Assembly: GCF_900107605.1 (NCBI RefSeq)
Contig: NZ_FNQJ01000001.1
Coordinates: forward strand, 124,001 to 188,000
Length of the DNA stretch: 64,000 bases
Source: Acidovorax soli
GTDB taxonomy: Bacteria > Pseudomonadota > Gammaproteobacteria > Burkholderiales > Burkholderiaceae_C
Direction: 5' to 3'
The notes beneath the pieces are model-generated. The model saw only the letters and a list, made by a program, of their open reading frames with translations. It was not told where the DNA came from and did no database searches. Numbering within the stretch: position 1 is the stretch's first letter; every line of letters starts with the position of its first letter. This document shows positions 8,145 through 16,740 of the stretch, piece after piece. Position numbers and translations under genes: made by a program.

Positions 8145-9068
8145 TTATGAGTCACCCACGAACTGCTCGATCAGCGCCGCCACGGCCTGGGGCTGGTCGT
8201 GGTGCAGCATGTGGCCGGCATCCGGCACCACGGCAATGCGGCAGTCGCGCACATGGGTCAGGCGCTGGTGGTATTCGTCCAGGCTGTATCGGCCCTTCCA
8301 CCACTGGCCCAGGCTGTCGTCTGCCGCTTCCACGGCCAGCGTGGGCGCGCTGATGGCTTCGTACAGCGCCAGCACCTCGTCCAGGCGAAACAGTTGCGCG
8401 TTGATGATTTTGTGCGCTGCGTCGCCCAGGATTTCCCACTGGCCCAGGGCGTTGGGGCGGGCCCAGTGCCGCGCCAGCCAGTCGGCCTTGTCCTGCGACA
8501 GGCGCGGGTTGGTCTTCATGAGGCGCTGCGCCACGCCGGCCGCGCTGTCGTAGGTGTTCAGTGCCATCTCGCCGCGCCGCAGGGCCTTGAGTTCGTCCAT
8601 CCACTGCGCATAGCGCCCGGGCGCCTTGGCGGGTTTGTTCGCGGGCATGCCGAAGCCTTCGAGGTTGACCAGGCGGCGGATGCGCGCGGGCCGGACTCCG
8701 GCATAGAACATGGCGACGTTGCCACCCATGCTGTGGCCCACCAGGTCCACCGGGGTGCCGGGCGCGTAGTGGTCGAGCAACTGGTCCAGGTCGGCCAGGT
8801 AGTCGGGGAAGAAGTAGTGGTCGGTGGGCACGGGCGGCGCCGTGAGGCCAAAGCCCCGCCAGTCGGGCGCGATGATGCGGCGGCTGCGCAGGAAGTCTTC
8901 GCCGAAGGCATCGACGACGAACTGGTAGGACGCGGCCACGTCCATCCAGCCATGCACCAGCACCAGCGGCGGCAGGGCCGCGGTCTCGGGCCCCCACAGG
9001 CGCACGTGGTAGTTCAGCTGGCGGATGGCAACGAATTCGCTGCGCGAGGTCTGGCGGGTGACATACAT
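8145..9068 (-). CDS. alpha/beta-fold hydrolase
   Basis: 307 residues, cytosolic alpha/beta hydrolase of unknown substrate. The oxyanion segment LVLVHGWMD is followed by the nucleophile elbow GHSMGG; a likely acid Asp lies in AVEAADDS and the base His in PDAGHMLHH near the C-terminus, so the triad is complete. The size fits esterases or epoxide-hydrolase-like enzymes. The start at 9068 (MYVTRQT) is preferred over an ATG 39 bases upstream that would add a non-conserved tail; neither has a strong ribosome site. It stands alone between prfB and the catabolic cluster. Confidence 0.8.
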   Translation of the reverse strand: MYVTRQTSRSEFVAIRQLNYHVRLWGPETAALPPLVLVHGWMDVAASYQFVVDAFGEDFLRSRRIIAPDWRGFGLTAPPVPTDHYFFPDYLADLDQLLDHYAPGTPVDLVGHSMGGNVAMFYAGVRPARIRRLVNLEGFGMPANKPAKAPGRYAQWMDELKALRRGEMALNTYDSAAGVAQRLMKTNPRLSQDKADWLARHWARPNALGQWEILGDAAHKIINAQLFRLDEVLALYEAISAPTLAVEAADDSLGQWWKGRYSLDEYHQRLTHVRDCRIAVVPDAGHMLHHDQPQAVAALIEQFVGDS

Positions 9069-9146
9069 GGCGACGATGTTACCCAGCGGCCGCGGAGCCC
9101 ATGTCAATCGCGGGACAGCGGGCCCTGCTGCCTGGCGATGAAGCCA

Positions 9147-10136
9147 TCAATGCGCCGGGGCTGTTGCGAACATGCCGGCCAGGCGCTGGCTGACGATGTG
9201 TTCCGCCTCGTTCATGATGCGGTCCATCAGCTCCCGTACCGTGGGAATGTCGTGGATCAGGCCCGCGACCATGCCGCAGGACCATGCGCCGGCGTCCAGC
9301 TCGCCGTTCTGCATCACCTTGGGATAGACGCCGCCCACTTCGGACACGATGTCGGCAAACGTGATGGCTGCGCCCAGCTGGCGCTCCTTTTCCAGCAGCC
9401 GCTCGACCGCTTTGTTGACCAGGACCCGCTCCGTGTTGCGCAGCGGCCGCATCACCAGGCGGGTGTCCAGCTCCGTCGCGGCCAGAATGGCCTGTTTGAC
9501 GTTCTCATGAACCGTGGCCTCCTGGGTGGCGATGAAGCGTGTGCCCATGTTGATGCCGTCTGCGCCAAGGGCCAGCGCAGCCACCAGTGACCGCGCGTCT
9601 GCCATGCCTCCCGACGCGATGAAGGGCACCTTGAGCGCCTCGGCCGCGCGGGGCAGCAAAATGAAATTGGGCACATCGTCCTCGCCCGGATGGCCGCCGC
9701 ACTCGAAGCCGTCCACACTGACGGCATCGCAGCCTATGTTCTGTGCCTTCAATGCGTGTCGCACGGCGGTGCACTTGTGGATGACCTTGATGCCTGCGTC
9801 CTTCAGCAGGGGCATCCACTGCTGCGGGTTGTTCCCGGCCGTTTCGACGATTTTCACGCCACCATCGATGATGGCGCGGATGTAGCCGGCATAGTCGGGC
9901 GGCGTGCGCACGGGCAGGAAGGTCAGGTTGACGCCGAACGGCTTGTCCGTCATCGACCGGCACCGCGCGATCTCGGCCGCGAGCGCGGCGGGTGTGGGCT
10001 GGGTCAGCGCGGTGATGATGCCCAGTCCGCCGGCATTGGACACGGCGGACGCCAATTCGGCGAGGCCGACGAAATGCATGCCCCCCTGGATGATGGGGCG
10101 TTCAATACCCAAAAGCTCGGTGATACGGGTGCGCAT
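9147..10136 (-). CDS. nitronate monooxygenase / NAD(P)H-dependent FMN oxidoreductase family
   Basis: 329 residues. An FMN-dependent TIM-barrel enzyme of the 2-nitropropane dioxygenase family: opening IQGGMHFVGLAEL, glycine-rich GGLGIITALT, the signature FECGGHPGEDD carrying the active-site His, and phosphate-binding stretches IASGGMAD and ALGADGINMGTRF. Family members oxidise nitronates or act as enoyl reductases, so the substrate is open. AGGAG lies eight bases before the ATG. It is divergent from the IclR gene at 10341, and a palindrome at 10248 lies between them. It probably belongs functionally to the catabolic set 11214-14187. Confidence 0.85.
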   Translation of the reverse strand: MRTRITELLGIERPIIQGGMHFVGLAELASAVSNAGGLGIITALTQPTPAALAAEIARCRSMTDKPFGVNLTFLPVRTPPDYAGYIRAIIDGGVKIVETAGNNPQQWMPLLKDAGIKVIHKCTAVRHALKAQNIGCDAVSVDGFECGGHPGEDDVPNFILLPRAAEALKVPFIASGGMADARSLVAALALGADGINMGTRFIATQEATVHENVKQAILAATELDTRLVMRPLRNTERVLVNKAVERLLEKERQLGAAITFADIVSEVGGVYPKVMQNGELDAGAWSCGMVAGLIHDIPTVRELMDRIMNEAEHIVSQRLAGMFATAPAH

Positions 10137-10247
10137 GCGGGTCTCCTGGAGGAATGTGGTGGAAAGGGCGGTGTGGCGCGGCTGGTCCGGAAACTCCGAT
10201 TGTCGCGTCGAATGGCGCCGAGGGAATGCCTTGACGGGTATTCAAAA

Positions 10248-10260
10248 ACTGCAATGCAGA
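10248..10260. promoter_or_regulatory. candidate IclR operator, copy 1
   Basis: ACTGCAATGCAGA, a dyad CTGCA-A-TGCAG, lies 112 bp upstream of the nitronate monooxygenase start and 81 bp upstream of the IclR gene. A nearly identical palindrome with the same AAAACTGCA left flank lies at 14279, upstream of the acyl-CoA ligase. The match is seen; binding by the neighbouring IclR protein is inferred. Confidence 0.55.
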
Positions 10261-10340
10261 ACATCGAGCGATAAAACCCTCTGGCGACTTCATATTCGTT
10301 CTGCCTGGTGGCATGATCTGTGCCCACAGGGGGATACATC

Positions 10341-11165
10341 GTGACATTGGTGGAAAAGCCAGCAGGGGGATCGCCCCGCCGATCGGGCCCTCCCAAGGAA
10401 GACCGCCACTTCGTGACGGCGCTTGCGCGGGGGCTGGAGGTCTTGCACGCGTTCAAGTCGGGCGAGGAGAGGCTCGGAAACCATGAGCTTGCCGAGCGCT
10501 GCAGCCTGCCCAAATCCACCATCACGCGGTTGACCTACACGCTGACCAAGCTGGGCTACCTGCACCACATCGCCGAGTCGGGGCGCTACCGCCTGGGCCT
10601 CATGGCGCTGACGCTGGGGGGCACGACCTTGTCGCGCCTGGATGTCAAGGAGGTGAGCAACCCCTTTTTGCAGCAGCTTGCCAACGAGACGGACACCATG
10701 GTGGCGCTGGCGACCCGCGACGACCTGTCCATGTTCTACATCGAGAACTGCCGCAGCGAGACGGCCATCCTCACGCTGATGCTGGGCATCGGCTCGCACA
10801 TTCCGCTGGGCACCACGGCCGCCGGGCGTGGCTACCTGGCCGGTGCGCCAGAGGGGGCGCGCCAGACGCTGGAGGCGCGGCTCCAGGCCATCGACCCGGT
10901 GGGCTGGCCGAGGGTCGAAAAGGGCATTCGCCAGGCGATGACCGATCTTGCCGAGTTCGGTTGCGTGCGTTCCTTTGGCGATTGGCGGCGCGAAATCCAT
11001 GGCATCGCGGTGCCCGTGCGCCTGGGTTCGGGCCTGCCCCTGATGGTGGTGAATGCCGCCGCCGCGGCCTCTTCGATTTCGGCCGAAACGTTCATGGATG
11101 AAGTCCGGCCACGGCTGATCGCCACGGTGCGCGGCATCGAGGCCCAGTTCCACGCCAAAAGCTGA
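10341..11165 (+). CDS. IclR-family transcriptional regulator
   Basis: 274 residues. The N-terminal winged helix-turn-helix (residues about 20-80: FVTALARGLEVLHAF, then HELAERCSLPKSTITRLTYTL) is followed by a C-terminal effector-binding domain (about 95-260) of IclR type. The GTG start at 10341 is chosen for the AGGGGG seven bases upstream; another GTG 21 bases earlier is possible. It is divergent from the nitronate monooxygenase gene and convergent with the isomerase, which suggests local control of the catabolic cluster by an acid or aromatic effector. Two matching palindromes, at 10248 and 14279, are candidate operators. Confidence 0.92.
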   Translation: MTLVEKPAGGSPRRSGPPKEDRHFVTALARGLEVLHAFKSGEERLGNHELAERCSLPKSTITRLTYTLTKLGYLHHIAESGRYRLGLMALTLGGTTLSRLDVKEVSNPFLQQLANETDTMVALATRDDLSMFYIENCRSETAILTLMLGIGSHIPLGTTAAGRGYLAGAPEGARQTLEARLQAIDPVGWPRVEKGIRQAMTDLAEFGCVRSFGDWRREIHGIAVPVRLGSGLPLMVVNAAAAASSISAETFMDEVRPRLIATVRGIEAQFHAKS

Positions 11166-11213
11166 CACCGGCATGGGACTTGGCTTGTGCTTGCAGGGGG
11201 AATCGGGCGGTGC

Positions 11214-11831
11214 TCAGTGGCCCGTGGCCTGCAGGATGGCTTCCTCCATGTCGTGCAGTCGGTCCTTGCCGAAGTACATCTCCTGGCCCATGAAGAACGT
11301 GGGGCTGCCAAAGGCGCCGCGCGCATGGGCCTGCTGGGTGTTCGCCAGCAGGCGTTCCTTGACGTCGGGCTCCTGGCTGGTGGCCAGAATGGCCTGGGAG
11401 TCCAGTCCGGCGGCGTCGAGTTCGGCCGCAATGACCTGCGGGTCCGCCATGTTGCATCCGCGCTCCCACATGCTGGCGTACACCGTGTCCACATAGCGGT
11501 CGAAGCAGTGGAGCTTCTGCGCGGCCACGGCCCCGCGCATGATGTGCAGCGTGTTGACGGGAAAGTGGGGATTGCGCTGGAAGGCCGTCAGGCCGTGCTT
11601 GTGGATGAAGCGCTGCATTTCCAGGCGCTCGTAGGCGAGCTTGTGGGGGATGTGCGCGTAGGCCTCGACCGGCGAGCGGTTGTTGGCGAGCTTGAACAGT
11701 CCGCCGAGCAGGATGGGGATGTACTCGAACCGTGCGCCGGTCTTTGCCGCCATCTGCGGGATGACCTTGTGGCACAGGTAGGCGTTGGGGCTGCCGAAGT
11801 CGAACAGGAACTCGACGGTGGTGGGGGTCAT
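11214..11831 (-). CDS. DsbA-like 2-hydroxychromene-2-carboxylate isomerase family protein
   Basis: 205 residues, thioredoxin-fold protein of the kappa-GST/HCCA isomerase family. It starts VEFLFDFGSPNAYL, where the Ser-Pro replaces the DsbA CxxC, and ends with the typical GAFGSPTFFMGQEMYFGKDRL. Such enzymes isomerise glutathione-activated aromatic ring-cleavage products, and many paralogues have unknown substrates. The start at 11831 (MTPTTVEF) is chosen because AAGGAGACACC precedes it. It is the last gene of a minus-strand unit with the SDR (11884) and the acyl-CoA ligase (12649), consistent with breakdown of an aromatic or cyclic acid. Confidence 0.85.
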   Translation of the reverse strand: MTPTTVEFLFDFGSPNAYLCHKVIPQMAAKTGARFEYIPILLGGLFKLANNRSPVEAYAHIPHKLAYERLEMQRFIHKHGLTAFQRNPHFPVNTLHIMRGAVAAQKLHCFDRYVDTVYASMWERGCNMADPQVIAAELDAAGLDSQAILATSQEPDVKERLLANTQQAHARGAFGSPTFFMGQEMYFGKDRLHDMEEAILQATGH

Positions 11832-11883
11832 GGTGTCTCCTTCCAATGATCAAAATTGCCGGGGGCGATCCCTGCCGGGTCCG

Positions 11884-12612
11884 TCACCATGGCTCCATCC
11901 AGGGGCGAATCTCGGTTTCATGCGTCCAGGCGTCGCGCGGCTGCATGTGGATCTGCCAGTAGAGGTCGGCGATGTGATCCGGGTTGACGATGCCTCCCTG
12001 GTCCTTGGTGGCGTAGCGCTCGGGGAAATTGGAGCGGATGAACTCCGTGTCGATGGCGCCATCCACGACCGGATGGGCCACATGGATGCCCTTGGGCCAC
12101 AACTCGCGCGCCATGCTCTGCGCCAGCGCCCGGAGCGCGTGCTTGGCGCCGGCGAAGGCCGCGAACCCGTCGCGGCCGCGCAGGCTGGCCGTGGCGCCGG
12201 TGAAGATGATGGTTCCCCGGCCCCGCGGCAGCATGACCTTGGCCGCTTCGCGCCCCATCAGGAAGCCGCCGAAGCACGCCATCTCCCAGACCTTGAAGTA
12301 AACACGGGCCGTGGTCTCGGTGATGCCGTAGCGCACGTTGGCGCCGATGTTGAAGATGGCGGCCTCGATCGGGGCGATCTCGGCCTCGATTTTCTGCACC
12401 AGCGCCACCATGTCTTCTTCCTTGCGGGCGTCGCTGCCGAAGCCGTGGGCCTCGCCGCCCTCGTTGCGGATCTGCTCCAGCAGCGGAGCGAGCTTGTCTT
12501 CGCTGCGGCGCGTCACGCAGGCGACGTAGCCTTCGCGTGCGAATCGCCGCGCGATGGCACCGCCGGTGGCGTCGCCGGCGCCGATGATCAGAACAGCTTT
12601 TTTGCCTTCCAT
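11884..12612 (-). CDS. SDR-family oxidoreductase with Phe in place of catalytic Tyr
   Basis: 242 residues, Rossmann-fold short-chain dehydrogenase/reductase. The cofactor motif GAGDATGGAIA is at residues 11-21 and FNIGANV is the usual NAG region. In the active-site helix the expected YxxxK reads FAGAK (AAFAGAKHALR), so the general-acid Tyr is Phe while Lys is kept; the Ser region reads TGATAS. This variant occurs in a known SDR subgroup, but the redox role is then uncertain. CAGGAG lies before the ATG. It sits 53 bp upstream of the isomerase gene and 36 bp downstream of the ligase gene, on the same strand. Confidence 0.85.
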   Translation of the reverse strand: MEGKKAVLIIGAGDATGGAIARRFAREGYVACVTRRSEDKLAPLLEQIRNEGGEAHGFGSDARKEEDMVALVQKIEAEIAPIEAAIFNIGANVRYGITETTARVYFKVWEMACFGGFLMGREAAKVMLPRGRGTIIFTGATASLRGRDGFAAFAGAKHALRALAQSMARELWPKGIHVAHPVVDGAIDTEFIRSNFPERYATKDQGGIVNPDHIADLYWQIHMQPRDAWTHETEIRPWMEPW

Positions 12613-12648
12613 GGGATCTCCTGGGGTTTCGAATGGGGTGATGCGGTT

Positions 12649-14187
12649 TCAGGCGTGCGATGCACGGCCTTGCGCTGCCATCTGTCTGAGCACGTTCTTG
12701 AGCAGCTTGCCGGTGGGCGCCGCCGGCAATTGCTCCATGACGTGGATCTCTGTGGGCTGTTTGTAGGGCGACAGCTGCCCGCGCAGGTGGTGCCGCAGGG
12801 CCTGTTCGTCGATGGGGTGGTGGGCCGGTACCTCGACGTAGGCGATGACCTCCTCGTTGTGGTCCACGGTTCGCCCGACGACGGCAGACTGCACCACGCC
12901 CGGAAATGCGTTGATGGCCTGCTCGACCTCCAGCGGATAGACGTTGAAGCCGGAGCGGATGATCAGCTCCTTGGTGCGTCCGGCGATGTGCAGTGCACCG
13001 TCATCGCCCTGGCGTGCCATGTCGCCGGTGTTGAACCAGCCCTCGGCGTTGATCACCTGGCGCGTGAGTTCGTCCTGGCGGTAGTAGCCTTGCATCACAT
13101 GGGGTCCCCGCACCCACAGTTCGCCGACCTCGCCCGGCGGCACGCCGACGCCCTGGGCATCCACGATGCGTGCCTCTATCCCGGGAATCGGCAGGCCCAC
13201 TGCACAGTCGGTGCGTGGGGCCTCGGGCCGCACCTGGGCGATGGTCGGACTGGTTTCGGTCAGGCCGTAGCCGTTGAGCAGCGGCAATTGAAGCTGCGTC
13301 TCCACAGCCGCCTTCAGCGCGGGTGTGAGGGGCGATCCGGCAACGCTGATCACGCGCAGCTTTGGCGCCTGCAGGAGGTGCCCCGGGTCACGCAGCCAGT
13401 CGAGCAGGCGGGCATACATCGCGGGCACCCCGGTGAAGGACGTGATGCCCTGGCGCAGCGCGGCGGCAAGGAGTTCCGGCGAGAAGCGAGGTTCGAGCAC
13501 CACCGAGGCGCCGGCAGCCAGGCTGCCCAGCAACTGGGTGGACAGGCCCACGACATGCGCCATGGGCAGGACGCCATAGATCACGTCGCCCGGCCCGACG
13601 CGCCGCAGGTTCGTGCCTGCCACGAAGGCGAGATTGGCGTGTGTGAGCATGACCCCCTTGGGGGCGCCCGAGGTGCCGGAGGTATAGATCAAGGCGGCCA
13701 CCTGTTCGGTCGCGGCGGCATGGCAGGGCTCCGGGACAGCCGCCTGGTTCAGCGGCCCCAGATGCAGCGGGCCCAGGCCAGGCCACTGGCAGGCCTGCGC
13801 GCCGTGGCGCTGGGCATGCTGCAGCGCGTCGGGGGATACCTGGGTGGTGTAGATGACGCGCCGGGGCAGGGCGTGCGCGATGATGCCGTCGATCTCGCGC
13901 GGGCTCAGGCGACCATTGACGATGCACACCCAGGCGTCCAGGCGGCTGAGCGCAAAGGCGATCACGCCCGCCGCGGCGCAGTTTTCGCCGACGATCAGCA
14001 CCCGGTCGCCGGCACGCACGCCCCAGTCGCCCAGCTGCACGGCAGCGTCCATGCTGGCCTGCTGCAATTGGGCGAAAGTGTAGGCGTGGTGCGCATCGGC
14101 CAGCGCGGGCCGGTGGGGCTGGTGCGCGACCCATGGGTCCAGCAAGGCATGGAACCGGGCAGGCCCGGCAGGGGTGGAGGTGCGCAT
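12649..14187 (-). CDS. AMP-binding acyl-CoA synthetase / ligase
   Basis: 512 residues, ANL superfamily enzyme that activates a carboxylic acid through acyl-AMP to the CoA thioester. Motifs in order: phosphate-binding YTSGTSGAPKG, GVPAMYARLL, NGYGLTET, the hinge region GWFNTGDMA and IAGRTKELIIRSG, and the C-terminal catalytic Lys in PTGKLLKNVL. The start at 14187 (MRTSTPAGP) is chosen because a longer open frame upstream would run across the palindrome and an AT-richer promoter region. It is first gene of the minus-strand unit ligase-SDR-isomerase. The substrate is unknown; the neighbours suggest an aromatic or medium-chain acid. Confidence 0.9.
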   Translation of the reverse strand: MRTSTPAGPARFHALLDPWVAHQPHRPALADAHHAYTFAQLQQASMDAAVQLGDWGVRAGDRVLIVGENCAAAGVIAFALSRLDAWVCIVNGRLSPREIDGIIAHALPRRVIYTTQVSPDALQHAQRHGAQACQWPGLGPLHLGPLNQAAVPEPCHAAATEQVAALIYTSGTSGAPKGVMLTHANLAFVAGTNLRRVGPGDVIYGVLPMAHVVGLSTQLLGSLAAGASVVLEPRFSPELLAAALRQGITSFTGVPAMYARLLDWLRDPGHLLQAPKLRVISVAGSPLTPALKAAVETQLQLPLLNGYGLTETSPTIAQVRPEAPRTDCAVGLPIPGIEARIVDAQGVGVPPGEVGELWVRGPHVMQGYYRQDELTRQVINAEGWFNTGDMARQGDDGALHIAGRTKELIIRSGFNVYPLEVEQAINAFPGVVQSAVVGRTVDHNEEVIAYVEVPAHHPIDEQALRHHLRGQLSPYKQPTEIHVMEQLPAAPTGKLLKNVLRQMAAQGRASHA

Positions 14188-14278
14188 GAAAACCTGGGTG
14201 CTGGTGAACGATGCAGGCCAGTCTATTGCGATATGCAGTCTTGCGCGCCCGCAAAACACGGCCTGAGCGCAAACGAAA

Positions 14279-14291
14279 ACTGCAGTGCAGT
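14279..14291. promoter_or_regulatory. candidate IclR operator, copy 2
   Basis: ACTGCAGTGCAGT, a perfect dyad around the central G, lies 92 bp upstream of the acyl-CoA ligase start. It shares AAAACTGCA-R-TGCAG with the site at 10248. Two copies in the two outer promoters of one cluster with an IclR gene inside are best explained as operators of that regulator. Confidence 0.55.
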
Positions 14292-14374
14292 TCAAGCGCG
14301 ATGCGCCGTGGTCTGCCGGACGCAGTGGGCACGGTCCCCGTAAACTCCTGCCTTGCTTATTTACGGGAGCCTGC

Positions 14375-15436
14375 ATGAAAACCATCCAGCTCGGTCAGTC
14401 CGGCCTGCATGTCACCCCCATCTGCCTGGGCACCATGACCTTCGGCGAGCAGGTGGGCGAGAGCGATGCCCACGCCATTCTCGACCGCTCGCTGGCGCGC
14501 GGGGTCAATTTCATCGACACCGCCGAGATGTATGCCGTGCCGGCCCGGGCGCCCACCTTTGGCGCCACCGAAACCATCATCGGCCGCTGGTTTGCCAAGA
14601 ACCCCGGGGCGCGCCAGAAGCTGGTGCTGGCCAGCAAGGTGGCCGGCCCCTCGCGCGGCATGCCCTGGATTCGCGAAGGCAAAGGCATGACGGCCGCCGA
14701 CATCGTGGCTTCGTGCGAGGGCAGCCTGCGCCGCCTGCAGACCGATGTGATCGACCTCTACCAGATCCACTGGCCCGAGCGCCATGTGCCGGCCTTTGGC
14801 ACCAAGTACTACGACCCGGCCAAGGAAACCGCGCAGACGCCCATCCACGAGCAGCTGCAGGCACTGGCTGGGCTGGTCAAGGCCGGCAAGGTGCGCCATG
14901 TGGGCCTGTCGAACGAAACGCCCTATGGCGTGCATGAGTTCGTGCGCCTGGCCGAGGCGCATGGCCTGCCGCGCGTGGCGACGGTGCAGAACCCGTATTG
15001 CCTGATCAACCGCAGCTACGACAACGCCCTCGACGAAACCTGCCACCGCCTGAACGTGTCGCTGCTGGCCTATTCGCCGCTGGGCTTTGGCCTGCTGACG
15101 GGCAAATACGACGCCAGCGGCATCGAAGGGCCCAGCGCACCCCGGGGCGCCCGCATTGCCAGCTATGAGTCGGTGCGCAGGCAGCGCTGGGGCCGCCCCG
15201 AGGCGCTGGACGCCGCGCGCCGCTACAACCAGCTCGCGCGCGAACATGGCCTCACGCCCACGCAGCTGGCGCTGGCCTTTTGCTACGGCAACTGGCGCGT
15301 GGCCAGCACCATCATCGGCGTGACCTCGCTGGCGCAGCTCGACGAAGACCTGGCCGCCTGGGACACCGCGCTCTCGCCCGAGCTGCTGGCGGCCATCGAC
15401 CAGATCCGCTGGCAGGTGGGTGATCCTGCCATTTGA
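14375..15436 (+). CDS. aldo/keto reductase, Tas-like
   Basis: 353 residues, NADPH-dependent TIM-barrel reductase. It begins with the family pattern LGQSGLHVTPICLGTMTFG. The catalytic tetrad is visible: Asp and Tyr in FIDTAEMY, Lys in LASKVAG, His in YQIHWPE. The cofactor phosphate loop follows near the end (STIIGVTSLAQL). The length and an insertion after the His (RHVPAFGTKYY) match the E. coli Tas type. It is divergent from the acyl-CoA ligase and followed on the same strand by ybaK. The natural substrate is not known. Confidence 0.9.
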   Translation: MKTIQLGQSGLHVTPICLGTMTFGEQVGESDAHAILDRSLARGVNFIDTAEMYAVPARAPTFGATETIIGRWFAKNPGARQKLVLASKVAGPSRGMPWIREGKGMTAADIVASCEGSLRRLQTDVIDLYQIHWPERHVPAFGTKYYDPAKETAQTPIHEQLQALAGLVKAGKVRHVGLSNETPYGVHEFVRLAEAHGLPRVATVQNPYCLINRSYDNALDETCHRLNVSLLAYSPLGFGLLTGKYDASGIEGPSAPRGARIASYESVRRQRWGRPEALDAARRYNQLAREHGLTPTQLALAFCYGNWRVASTIIGVTSLAQLDEDLAAWDTALSPELLAAIDQIRWQVGDPAI

Positions 15437-15498
15437 GATGAAGTAGGCTTTCAACACTTTCTGAGTGAGCGCCACCAGCTATTATTTTTGAAGTAATC

Positions 15499-16002
15499 AT
15501 GGCCAAAAAGGACAGCAAGGGCGTGCATGTGAGCGAGACCCCCGCGACACAGATGCTCAAGGCGCACCAGGTGGAATTCACCGAGCACCCTTATGACTAT
15601 GTGGAGCATGGCGGCACCGCGCACAGCGCGGCCAGCCTGGGACTGCATGAGCACACCGTCGTCAAGACGCTGGTGATGCAGGACCAGGACGCCAGGCCGC
15701 TCATCGTGCTCATGCATGGCGATTGCAAGGTGTCCACCAAGAACCTGGCGCGGCAGATCGGCGCCAAGTCGGTCGAGCCCTGCAAGCCCGAGGTGGCTAA
15801 CCGCCACAGCGGCTACCTGGTGGGCGGCACCTCGCCGTTTGGCACGCGCAAGGCCATGCCGGTGTTCATCGAGGAAAGCATTCTTGCGCTGCCGCGCATC
15901 GCCATCAACGGCGGGCGGCGTGGTTTTCTGGTGCAGATCGACCCGCAGGTGTGCGTGCAGCTGCTGGGGGCCACGCCGGTGCATTGCGCGCTGGCAGAAT
16001 AG
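15499..16002 (+). CDS. ybaK: Cys-tRNA(Pro)/Cys-tRNA deacylase
   Basis: 167 residues, YbaK/EbsC family. It clears cysteine mischarged on tRNA-Pro by prolyl-tRNA synthetase. The conserved Lys region HTVVKTLVMQ and the C-terminal GGRRGFLVQIDP signature are present, as is the GGTSPFGTRK loop. Length is as in the family. It starts 62 bp after the aldo/keto reductase, and the gap carries an AT-rich stretch (AGCTATTATTTTTGAAG) common in this lineage. plsY follows at 16051. Confidence 0.93.
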   Translation: MAKKDSKGVHVSETPATQMLKAHQVEFTEHPYDYVEHGGTAHSAASLGLHEHTVVKTLVMQDQDARPLIVLMHGDCKVSTKNLARQIGAKSVEPCKPEVANRHSGYLVGGTSPFGTRKAMPVFIEESILALPRIAINGGRRGFLVQIDPQVCVQLLGATPVHCALAE

Positions 16003-16050
16003 GCCGCCCCGGCGCACCGCGCCGTGTCGTTGTCCCCCGAAGGAGCTGAT

Positions 16051-16704
16051 TTGAACGCCGTGTACCCCGTCCTTGCCACTGTGGCTGCCTACCTGCTGGG
16101 CTCGCTGTCGTTTGCCGTCATCGTGACGCGCCTCATGGGGCTCAATGACCCGCGCACCTACGGCAGCAAAAATCCCGGTGCCACCAACGTGCTGCGTTCG
16201 GGCAGCAAGGCCGCCGCCATCGTCACCCTGCTGCTCGACGCGGTGAAAGGCTGGCTGCCCGTGGTGCTGGTGCGCTGGTTTGGCAAGCCCTATGGCCTGG
16301 AGGAGGGCACGATGGCGCTGGTGGGGCTGGCGGCTTTCCTGGGGCACCTGTGGCCCGTGTTCTTCCGCTTCGAGGGTGGCAAGGGCGTGGCCACCGCGTT
16401 GGGCGTGCTGCTGGGCATCAGTGGCTGGCTGGGGCTGGCCACCGCGCTCACCTGGCTCATCGTGGCGTTCTTCTTCCGGTATTCGTCGCTGGCCTCGCTG
16501 GTGGCTGCGGTGTTTGCACCGGTGTATTACCTGCTGGTCAGCGGCGTGGTCTGGTATGCCGAGACCAGCATTGCGGTGGCCGTTGCCGTCATGTCCATGC
16601 TGCTGGCCTGGCGCCACAAGGACAACATCCGGCGCCTGATCGAAGGCAAGGAGTCGCGCCTGGGGCGGTCCAAGGCGGCCCCGGAGTCGAAACGCAAGCC
16701 GTAA
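16051..16704 (+). CDS. plsY: acyl-phosphate:glycerol-3-phosphate acyltransferase
   Basis: 217 residues, inner-membrane enzyme that makes lysophosphatidic acid from acyl-phosphate in phospholipid synthesis. Hydrophobic segments cover most of the protein. The conserved loops are [31 protein letters not shown] and the third near [14 protein letters not shown] start at 16051 is preferred because AAGGAG sits five bases before it; the open frame extends upstream without a better start. The C-terminal tail is basic ([13 protein letters not shown]). It follows ybaK by 48 bp and converges with the HD-domain gene. Confidence 0.95.
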   Translation: MNAVYPVLATVAAYLLGSLSFAVIVTRLMGLNDPRTYGSKNPGATNVLRSGSKAAAIVTLLLDAVKGWLPVVLVRWFGKPYGLEEGTMALVGLAAFLGHLWPVFFRFEGGKGVATALGVLLGISGWLGLATALTWLIVAFFFRYSSLASLVAAVFAPVYYLLVSGVVWYAETSIAVAVAVMSMLLAWRHKDNIRRLIEGKESRLGRSKAAPESKRKP

Positions 16705-16740
16705 CGTACAGCTGGGTACTGCAGGCGCGCCCTGGAAGGC

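Noticed and set aside
11785-14343. 852-codon open frame on the plus strand opposite isomerase, SDR and ligase
   Set aside because: Runs across three real genes and their gaps on the other strand; its low-information His/Gly/Arg-rich translation is typical of a shadow frame.
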